A stretch of DNA of 64,000 bases from Bacillus taeanensis (GTDB lineage Bacteria; Bacillota; Bacilli; Bacillales; UBA6769): assembly GCF_003318295.1 (NCBI RefSeq), contig NZ_QOCW01000001.1, positions 372,001 through 436,000 on the forward strand, written 5' to 3'. Of this stretch, positions 57,726 to 64,000 are shown one piece after another. How positions within the stretch are numbered: position 1 is the stretch's first letter; every line of letters begins with the position of its first letter. The translations under genes were made by a program, and so were the position numbers. The notes under the pieces are model-generated. The model ran no database searches. It was not told the DNA's origin and worked only from the letters and a program-made list of their open reading frames with translations.

Positions 57726-58835
57726 ATGAAGAAACAAATTGCTGTACTACCAGGCGATGGAATTGGACCGGAAATCACCGAAGGCGCTATTAAAGTTTTA
57801 CAAGCAGCAGCTGAAAAGTTTGGACATGAATTTAGTTTTCAGAAAGCTTTAATTGGAGGAGCGGCAATTGATGAAACAGGAGAACCTCTTCCAAAGGAAA
57901 CTGTAGAGATTTGCCAACAAAGTGATGCCATTCTTTTAGGGGCAGTAGGTGGTTATAAGTGGGATAATTTACCTGGTGACAAACGCCCTGAAAAAGGGTT
58001 ATTGGCAATCAGAAAGTCATTGGATTTATTTGCAAACCTCCGACCTGTTCAAGCATTTAAAAGCCTTTCAAATGCTTCTACTCTTAAGGAAGAAGTAATT
58101 AATGGTGTTGACTTAATGATTGTACGCGAGCTTACTGGCGGTATTTATTTTGGTGAGCCTCGTGAGCGAAGAGGAGAAAATAATGAAGAAGTAGTAGATA
58201 CGCTTCATTATACGAAACGTGAAATTGAGCGTATTATTGAAAAGGCATTTCAGCTTGCAATGCTTCGAGATAAAAAAGTAACTTCTGTTGATAAAGCAAA
58301 TGTGTTAGAATCAAGCCGGATGTGGCGGGAAACGGCTGAAGAGATTGCAAAAAAATATCCAGAAGTCGAACTTGAGCATTTATTAGTAGATAATGCGGCA
58401 ATGGCGCTTATTCGAAATCCAAAACAGTTTGATGTAATGGTAACAGAAAATATGTTTGGTGACATTTTAAGCGATGAAGCCTCCATGTTAACAGGCTCTT
58501 TAGGAATGCTGCCTTCTGCCAGCTTAAGTGCAGATGGACCAGGATTATTTGAACCGGTTCATGGCTCAGCACCTGATATTGCAGGTCAAGGAAAAGCCAA
58601 TCCGCTTGCAACGATTTTATCAGCAGCGATGATGTTAAAATATGCGTTTGAAATGAAGGAAGAGGCAGCAGCAATTGAAGAGGCTGTAGAAGAAGTGTTA
58701 GAAGCGGGCTATCGAACCGCAGATATAGTGGAAGAAAATACAAAAGTTCTTACAACAAATGAAATGGTAGAGGTTGTCATCTCCTACCTTAGTCAAGATA
58801 AAAAAGCAGCTGATGCAATTTCCGTTAAAAGATAA
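57726..58835 (+). CDS. leuB: 3-isopropylmalate dehydrogenase
   Basis: A 369-residue NAD-dependent beta-decarboxylating dehydrogenase of leucine synthesis. It begins with [19 protein letters not shown] and has [13 protein letters not shown], and [21 protein letters not shown] followed by [18 protein letters not shown] for NAD binding. Start ATG follows aggggggac. It should need the product of leuA, which is absent between ilvC and this gene. Confidence 0.97.
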   Translation: MKKQIAVLPGDGIGPEITEGAIKVLQAAAEKFGHEFSFQKALIGGAAIDETGEPLPKETVEICQQSDAILLGAVGGYKWDNLPGDKRPEKGLLAIRKSLDLFANLRPVQAFKSLSNASTLKEEVINGVDLMIVRELTGGIYFGEPRERRGENNEEVVDTLHYTKREIERIIEKAFQLAMLRDKKVTSVDKANVLESSRMWRETAEEIAKKYPEVELEHLLVDNAAMALIRNPKQFDVMVTENMFGDILSDEASMLTGSLGMLPSASLSADGPGLFEPVHGSAPDIAGQGKANPLATILSAAMMLKYAFEMKEEAAAIEEAVEEVLEAGYRTADIVEENTKVLTTNEMVEVVISYLSQDKKAADAISVKR

Positions 58836-58849
58836 GGGGGGAGCAGTTC

Positions 58850-60262
58850 GTGAAACCACAAACAATATTTGAGAAAATTTGGAATCGTCATATCGTTCAT
58901 GAAGAAAAGGGAAAACCAGCATTGTTATATATTGACTTACACTTGATTCATGAGGTAACTTCTCCTCAAGCTTTTGAGGGACTTCGGTTAAATAATCGTC
59001 CAGTAAGACGTCCAGATTTAACATTTGCGACAATGGATCACAATGTCCCAACAGTTGATCGATACAACCTTCAAGACCAAATTGCAAAAAAGCAAATTGA
59101 AACATTAGAAGCAAACTGTAAAGAGTTTGGAATTAAGCTTGCAGACTTAAATAGCCCTGACCAAGGTATCGTCCATGTTATTGGACCTGAGCTTGGCTTA
59201 ACACAGCCTGGTAAAACAATTGTATGTGGAGATAGCCATACTTCTACACACGGTGCATTTGGAACACTTGCATTTGGAATTGGTACAAGTGAAGTGGAAC
59301 ATGTTTTTGCTACTCAAACATTATGGCAGGCTAAACCAAAAACACTAAAAGTAGAAATAAACGGTAATCTTGCACCTGGAGTAACTTCAAAAGATGTAAT
59401 TTTATCGATTATTAAAGACAATGGTGTTGGATTTGGAACAGGATATGTAATTGAATTTTGCGGGGAAACAATTCGCAATATGTCAATGGAAGAGCGCATG
59501 ACCATTTGTAATATGTCGATTGAAGCTGGAGCGAAAGCGGGTTTAATTAGTCCAGATGACACAACGTTTGAGTATTTAAAAGGACGTCGTTACGTGCCGG
59601 CAGGTGAAGAGTTTAAAAAAGTAGTAGAAGAGTGGCGTGCCCTTGCAACAGATGAAGGAGCAAAATATGATTCTGAAATTTTAGTAGATGGTACGCAAAT
59701 TGCACCGCAAGTTACTTGGGGTACAAATCCATCAATGGGACTTTCAATTAATGAAAAGGTTCCAAGCCCGAGTGATTTTACATCAAAAACAGATCAAAAA
59801 GCTGTTCAAGAAGCTTTAGAATATATGGGGCTTGAAGCAGGGCAGTCGATTGATGAAGTAGAGGTGCAGCATGTCTTTATCGGCTCCTGTACAAACTCTC
59901 GTTTAAGTGATTTAAGAGCAGCTGCAGAAGTTGCCAAAGGTAGAAAAGTGGCTTCAGGTGTAAGAGCAATGGTTGTACCGGGTTCACAGCAAATCAAACA
60001 GCGTGCAGAAGAAGAAGGTTTAGATAAAATTTTTACTGAAGCAGGCTTTGAATGGCGTGAGTCTGGGTGCAGTATGTGTCTAGGAATGAACCCTGATACA
60101 GTCCCTGAAGGAGAACGCTGTGCTTCCACATCAAACCGAAATTTTGAAGGACGTCAAGGAAAAGGGGCGCGAACTCATCTTGTTAGTCCGACAATGGCAG
60201 CAGCAGCAGCTATTGCAGGTAAGTTTGTTGATGTGCGTACGTTCCATAAAGAGTTTGCTTAA
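58850..60262 (+). CDS. leuC: 3-isopropylmalate dehydratase large subunit
   Basis: A 470-residue aconitase-family protein. The 4Fe-4S cysteines lie in FIGSCTNSR and [13 protein letters not shown]; active-site segments include [13 protein letters not shown] and [12 protein letters not shown]. With LeuD it isomerises 2- to 3-isopropylmalate. GTG start behind aaggggggagc. Confidence 0.97.
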   Translation: MKPQTIFEKIWNRHIVHEEKGKPALLYIDLHLIHEVTSPQAFEGLRLNNRPVRRPDLTFATMDHNVPTVDRYNLQDQIAKKQIETLEANCKEFGIKLADLNSPDQGIVHVIGPELGLTQPGKTIVCGDSHTSTHGAFGTLAFGIGTSEVEHVFATQTLWQAKPKTLKVEINGNLAPGVTSKDVILSIIKDNGVGFGTGYVIEFCGETIRNMSMEERMTICNMSIEAGAKAGLISPDDTTFEYLKGRRYVPAGEEFKKVVEEWRALATDEGAKYDSEILVDGTQIAPQVTWGTNPSMGLSINEKVPSPSDFTSKTDQKAVQEALEYMGLEAGQSIDEVEVQHVFIGSCTNSRLSDLRAAAEVAKGRKVASGVRAMVVPGSQQIKQRAEEEGLDKIFTEAGFEWRESGCSMCLGMNPDTVPEGERCASTSNRNFEGRQGKGARTHLVSPTMAAAAAIAGKFVDVRTFHKEFA

Positions 60263-60295
60263 GTTAGTAATAATTTTTGTAAGGGAGGGGCTATT

Positions 60296-60880
60296 ATGGA
60301 GGCTATTACAGAATATACAGGTAAAGCAGCGGGTTTAAATCGAGTAAATGTAGATACAGATCAAATTATTCCAAAACAGTTTTTAAAGCGTATTGAACGT
60401 ACAGGCTTTGGAGAATTTGTATTTTTTGATTGGCGTTTTAAATCACCTGGAAAATTAAATGAAAACTTCGAATTGAACTACCCGGAAAATCAAGGTACGA
60501 CTATATTAGTGGCAGGTGATAACTTTGGATGTGGATCTTCGCGTGAACATGCGCCTTGGGCACTTTTAGATTACGGCTTTAAAGTGATTATTGCTCCAAG
60601 TTTTGCCGATATTTTTTATAATAATTGTATGAAAAATGGTATTTTGCCAGTTCGTTTAGATGCCGAAAAAGTTGAAGAGCTTATGAAAAAAACACGTGCT
60701 GCTGATTATGAGCTGACGGTTAATTTAAAAGAACAAACAGTAGCAGATAAGGACGGTTTTAAAGAAAGCTTTGAAATTGACCCTTATTGGAAAGAAATGC
60801 TTTTAAATGGCTGGGATGAAATTGCTGTCACTTTACGGTATGAAGAACAAATTAAGGCGTATGAAGAGCAGCGTTCATAG
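60296..60880 (+). CDS. leuD: 3-isopropylmalate dehydratase small subunit
   Basis: A 194-residue swivel-domain partner of LeuC with the motif GDNFGCGSSREHAPWALLDY. It starts at ATG behind aagggagggg and is the last gene of the operon; a strong terminator follows. Confidence 0.96.
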   Translation: MEAITEYTGKAAGLNRVNVDTDQIIPKQFLKRIERTGFGEFVFFDWRFKSPGKLNENFELNYPENQGTTILVAGDNFGCGSSREHAPWALLDYGFKVIIAPSFADIFYNNCMKNGILPVRLDAEKVEELMKKTRAADYELTVNLKEQTVADKDGFKESFEIDPYWKEMLLNGWDEIAVTLRYEEQIKAYEEQRS

Positions 60881-60892
60881 AGAGAACTCTTA

Positions 60893-60934
60893 CAAAATCT
60901 TGGCAGTTTATAAACTGCCAAGATTTTTATTTAG
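60893..60934 (+). terminator. Terminator of the ilv-leu operon
   Basis: Perfect 14-base arms aaaatcttggcagt / actgccaagatttt, then T-rich sequence. Confidence 0.92.
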
Positions 60935-61097
60935 AAGATTAAATTCAATACGATAGTTACAACTTAAGTGGAATGTATGTATATCGTTTCTTTCTCTTTA
61001 GCTTGAGCTTCAGCATTGAAACTGTTAAACTGAAAGCTAACGAAAAAGCTTTAAAGCAGGGAATGTAATCCGGATTACATAAGAGTGGAGCGATTTC

Positions 61098-62138
61098 ATG
61101 AGAAATAAAAAAGATTCATCAAAAAACAGTAACATTGTTGAATTTCCCAATTTAGCAAAAAAGCTTACTGATAAAGGAATGAAAGCACTCCAGAATAAGC
61201 AGATTAATGATGCAATCGCTTATTTTGCACAGCTTATAGAATTAGAGCCTGAGCATCCACAAGGGCATTACGGAACAGTGCTTTGCTTTATTGAGCTAGA
61301 AAGGTTTAATGAAGCAGAGAAGTGGTGTGAAAATATGCTGGAAGACGACATTGGTGATTACTATGAAGTCATGAAAGTATATATGCTGGTGCTTGTTCAG
61401 CAGGGGAAATTTGAAAAGGTTATCACAGTACTTGAAAGTGTGCTTGAAGCACCTCATCCATCAAAAGCTGCAGCCGTTTTTGAACAAACGCTTCATCTCG
61501 CTCAGGAAGCAATTAATAATGAAGAAAAAGAGGAGATCATAGAAATTGAAGATGATGAACTCCAATTATTAATAAAAGAATTAGACAATGCGGTACCTGA
61601 AAAGCAGCTTCATGCGATTGAAATGTTAAGCCGAATTGATAATTCGAAAATTATTGATGCGTATAAAACATTTTTAAAAGATGAACAAAAAGATCCTTTT
61701 TTAAAAAGCATGATTTTACAAAGCTTACGAGAAAAAAACATTGATGAGGCAATTCTTATACATAAGTGTAATAAAAAAATGACTGTTTATCCAAACAAGC
61801 TCCAAGATGTGTTTAAAGATGAATATGTTCTCCCTGTAAAACAATTATTAAATGAACACATTGAACATCAGAATCCAACACTCTATGGATTAAACCTTCA
61901 AATTTGGCTCCACTATTTATATGCCATTTATCCATTGGTTCCAAGTGATCATAATGCAAACGTCTGGGCAGGAGCTCTACATAAAGTAGGTGCGTTTTTT
62001 AACGGAATAGAAATTGAAGTAGAAGAATTAGCTGCATGTTATAAGGTGGAAAAAAGCAGCTTGTTGGATGCTGAAAGACAGCTGCTTGAAATCGAAAGAA
62101 ATACATTTCAAGGAAGAGAATTTCGACATCAAAATTGA
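61098..62138 (+). CDS. ysoA: TPR-repeat protein YsoA
   Basis: A 346-residue soluble protein. Tetratricopeptide-like helices occupy the N-terminal half (KGMKALQNKQINDAIAYFAQ, LIELEPEHPQGHYGTVLCFI). A helical C-terminal domain has no recognised motif. It corresponds in position (leuD-ysoA-tig) to B. subtilis YsoA, whose function is unknown but is presumably protein binding. Start ATG is behind gagtggagcg. Confidence 0.82.
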   Translation: MRNKKDSSKNSNIVEFPNLAKKLTDKGMKALQNKQINDAIAYFAQLIELEPEHPQGHYGTVLCFIELERFNEAEKWCENMLEDDIGDYYEVMKVYMLVLVQQGKFEKVITVLESVLEAPHPSKAAAVFEQTLHLAQEAINNEEKEEIIEIEDDELQLLIKELDNAVPEKQLHAIEMLSRIDNSKIIDAYKTFLKDEQKDPFLKSMILQSLREKNIDEAILIHKCNKKMTVYPNKLQDVFKDEYVLPVKQLLNEHIEHQNPTLYGLNLQIWLHYLYAIYPLVPSDHNANVWAGALHKVGAFFNGIEIEVEELAACYKVEKSSLLDAERQLLEIERNTFQGREFRHQN

Positions 62139-62144
62139 TATTGG

Positions 62145-62172
62145 TTGAAAACATGACTTTGTATGTTATAAT
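62145..62172 (+). promoter_or_regulatory. SigA promoter of tig
   Basis: TTGAAA (62145-62150), 16-base spacer, TATAAT (62167-62172). Confidence 0.65.
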
Positions 62173-62243
62173 GTAATGGTTGTAGATGTTACATTTATAA
62201 AGAATTTAAAGTAAGAAACATAGACGTTGGAGGGAAAGTATAA

Positions 62244-63542
62244 ATGACTGCAAAATGGGAAAAGTTAGAAGGTAATCAAGGCGTTCTAACCGTTGAAGTT
62301 GAAGCAAATGAAGTGAACAATGCACTTGATGAAGCATTTAAAAAAGTTGTAAAGAAAGTAAGCGTACCAGGTTTCCGTAAAGGTAGAATTCCTCGCCCGA
62401 TCTTTGAAAAACGTTTTGGTGTAGAAGCACTATATCAAGATGCACTTGATATTTTACTGCCAAAAGCTTATTCAGAAGCGGTTGAAGAAGCTAATATTGA
62501 GCCAGTAGATCGTCCAGAAGTGGATGTTGAGCAAATGGAAAAAGGTCAAACTTTAATCTTTAAAGCAACTGTAACAGTTAAGCCTGAAGTAACTCTTGGT
62601 GAGTACAAAGGTCTTGAAGTTGAAGAAGCAGATACAGCTGTAACAGATGAAGATGTAGAAGCTGAATTAAAATCATTACAAGAAAAGCAAGCAGAACTTG
62701 TTGTTGTAGAAGCTGGACAAGTTGAAAACGGCGATACAGTAGTAATCGACTTTGAAGGATTTGTTGATGGTGAAGCATTTGAAGGTGGTAAAGCTGAAAA
62801 CTATTCTCTTGAAGTAGGTTCAGGTTCATTTATTCCTGGATTTGAAGAGCAGTTAGTTGGTTTAGAAGCTGGAACTGAAAAAGATGTAGAGGTATCATTC
62901 CCTGAAGAGTATCATGCCGAAGAGCTTGCTGGTAAGCCTGCCACTTTTAAAGTGAAAGTACATGACATCAAACGCAAAGAATTGCCTGAATTAGACGATG
63001 AGTTTGCAAAAGATGTGAACGAAGAAGTAGAAACATTAGATGAATTAAAGGCAAAATTAAGAGAAAAGCTTGAGGCAGATAAAAAACATGCTGCAGAACA
63101 TCAAAAGCAAGATACAGTTGTAGAAAAAGCAACTGAAAACGCTGAGATTGATCTTCCTGAAGTAATGGTAACAAACGAACAAGATCGCATGATCCAAGAG
63201 TTTGAACAGCGTCTTCAAGGGCAAGGTATGAACCTTGATCTTTATTATCAATTCTCTGGTCAAGATGAAACTGCACTTCGTGAACAAATGAAAGAAGATG
63301 CAGAAAAGCGTGTTCGTACAAACTTAACGCTTGAAGCAATTGCAGCAGCTGAAAACATTGAAGCTGGTGAAGAAGAAGTAGAAAAAGAGCTTGAAAAAAT
63401 GGCAGAAATGTATAACATGGAAGTTGCACAAATCAAGCAAATGCTTCAACTTCAAGGTGGAACAGATGCACTTAAGCAAGATTTAAAAATCCGCAAAGCA
63501 GTAGAGTTTTTAGTGGAAAATAGTAAAGTTGCAGCAAAATAA
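62244..63542 (+). CDS. tig: Trigger factor (ribosome-associated chaperone, PPIase)
   Basis: A 432-residue three-domain chaperone. The N-terminal ribosome-binding domain has the signature [19 protein letters not shown]. The FKBP-type prolyl isomerase domain (about 150-245) includes [20 protein letters not shown] and [13 protein letters not shown]. The C-terminal helical cradle completes it. It binds nascent chains at the ribosome exit. Position before clpX is the common bacillar order. Confidence 0.97.
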   Translation: MTAKWEKLEGNQGVLTVEVEANEVNNALDEAFKKVVKKVSVPGFRKGRIPRPIFEKRFGVEALYQDALDILLPKAYSEAVEEANIEPVDRPEVDVEQMEKGQTLIFKATVTVKPEVTLGEYKGLEVEEADTAVTDEDVEAELKSLQEKQAELVVVEAGQVENGDTVVIDFEGFVDGEAFEGGKAENYSLEVGSGSFIPGFEEQLVGLEAGTEKDVEVSFPEEYHAEELAGKPATFKVKVHDIKRKELPELDDEFAKDVNEEVETLDELKAKLREKLEADKKHAAEHQKQDTVVEKATENAEIDLPEVMVTNEQDRMIQEFEQRLQGQGMNLDLYYQFSGQDETALREQMKEDAEKRVRTNLTLEAIAAAENIEAGEEEVEKELEKMAEMYNMEVAQIKQMLQLQGGTDALKQDLKIRKAVEFLVENSKVAAK

Positions 63543-63548
63543 TAATAT

Positions 63549-63592
63549 TAAGAAACAAGGCGCGATCTAATCGGGCCTTGTTTCTTAAATAA
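63549..63592 (+). terminator. Terminator of tig
   Basis: Arms agaaacaaggc / gccttgtttct, loop of 13 bases, short T-rich tail. Confidence 0.68.
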
Positions 63593-63867
63593 AAATCTTT
63601 TTTAAAAAAGGATTTTACGAGAACCATCAAGAATACATAAAAGAAGTAATTCAGCATAACTTTTAGTAAAATTGGTTAAAACTATATCTTTAATACATAA
63701 TAGTAGAAGAAGGCGTTTTAGTTTCGTTTACATGTTTATCTATGGTAAAATGCAATACATAACATTGATGGTGGATTCAAGATTACAAAAACGAAGAAAA
63801 GCAGTCTATTCCACACATATTTTTAGTGTTTCACTGATATTGATATTGACTGTAAGGGGTGAACAAT
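63593..63867 (+). other. tig-clpX intergenic region
   Basis: AT-rich, with a second A/T hairpin (aaaatcttttt / aaaaaggatttt, 63593-63617). A weak promoter candidate is TTTCGT (63722), 18 bases, TAAAAT (63746-63751), which would serve clpX. A 67-codon frame at 63672 has no ribosome site or recognisable product and overlaps clpX; I do not call it. Confidence 0.4.
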
Positions 63868-64000
63868 ATGTTTAAATTTAATGATGAAAAAGGACAGTTA
63901 AAGTGTTCTTTTTGTGGGAAAACACAAGATCAAGTTCGCAAATTAGTTGCAGGACCAGGTGTATACATTTGTGATGAATGCATTGAATTATGTACTGAAA
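63868..64000 (+). CDS. clpX: ATP-dependent Clp protease ATPase subunit ClpX (3' truncated by window)
   Basis: The first 44 residues are visible: [18 protein letters not shown], then [11 protein letters not shown]. This is the ClpX N-terminal zinc-binding domain with Cys13, Cys16, Cys35 and Cys38. The AAA+ domain lies beyond the window. Start ATG follows AAGGGGTG. ClpX unfolds substrates for ClpP. Confidence 0.95.
   Translation, partial: MFKFNDEKGQLKCSFCGKTQDQVRKLVAGPGVYICDECIELCTE

Noticed and set aside
58698..59114. 138-codon minus-strand frame across the leuB-leuC junction
   Set aside because: Overlaps two well-supported genes; no motif or ribosome site.
62968..63429. 153-codon minus-strand frame
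   Set aside because: Antisense shadow of tig, Leu-rich and without a start signal.
63672..63875. 67-codon plus-strand frame before clpX
   Set aside because: No ribosome site, odd composition, overlaps the clpX start; more likely non-coding leader.

Overview
This window is a chromosomal segment of a low-GC, endospore-forming Bacillaceae bacterium. Sporulation and germination genes (ytxC, sspI, gerE, gerM) sit among housekeeping genes in an order that largely follows the Bacillus subtilis interval from thrS to clpX. Regulation is also of Bacillus type: three T-box leaders, an L20 leader, a lysine riboswitch, a GlcT antiterminator target, Fur boxes, a cre site and a consensus sigma-W promoter. 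I cannot name the species.

Layout. 1-9.3 kb: a 5'-truncated glycosyltransferase, ytxC, T-box-thrS, L20 leader-infC-rpmI-rplT, ysdA, a divergent bd-type quinol oxidase pair (cydA-cydB) and a TVP38-family membrane protein. 9.3-24.8 kb: ysdB, a dUTPase, an M42 aminopeptidase (ysdC), sspI, a SpoU rRNA methylase, T-box-pheST, rnhC, zapA-cvpA, polX, mutS2, yshE, fadB and trxA. 24.8-33.8 kb: an accessory block between trxA and uvrC. It holds two Fur-box-controlled units that look like an FTR1-type iron uptake system (a repeat-containing lipoprotein; a membrane-anchored extracytoplasmic protein plus an FTR1 permease). Between these units lies a four-gene, translationally coupled operon for envelope or lipid-linked sugar chemistry (SDR epimerase, flippase-like membrane protein, membrane phosphodiesterase, polyprenyl-phosphate-sugar synthase-like GT2). 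A GT-C-like membrane protein follows.

33.8-52.2 kb: uvrC, lysine riboswitch-lysC-dapA, yslB, sdhCAB, gerE, then glcT-RAT-ptsGHI, racE, gerM, rph, rdgB and ysnB. 52.3-64 kb: tRNA-Gly and tRNA-Arg, then ilvE-T-box-ilvBHC-leuBCD, a TPR protein (ysoA), tig, and the first 133 bases of clpX.

The most notable observations are these. (1) The branched-chain operon lacks leuA between ilvC and leuB, and its internal T-box appears to carry an Ile (ATC) specifier, placed by analogy with the thrS and pheS leaders in the same window. (2) The accessory block interleaves Fur-controlled FTR1 iron uptake with a glycolipid-like operon. (3) The bd-oxidase subunit I has Cys where the canonical heme-ligand Glu of the GWxxxExGRQPW motif is expected. 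(4) infC starts at a rare ATT codon. (5) lysC has an internal ribosome binding site and start for a beta subunit. No CRISPR array, insertion sequence or prophage was seen.
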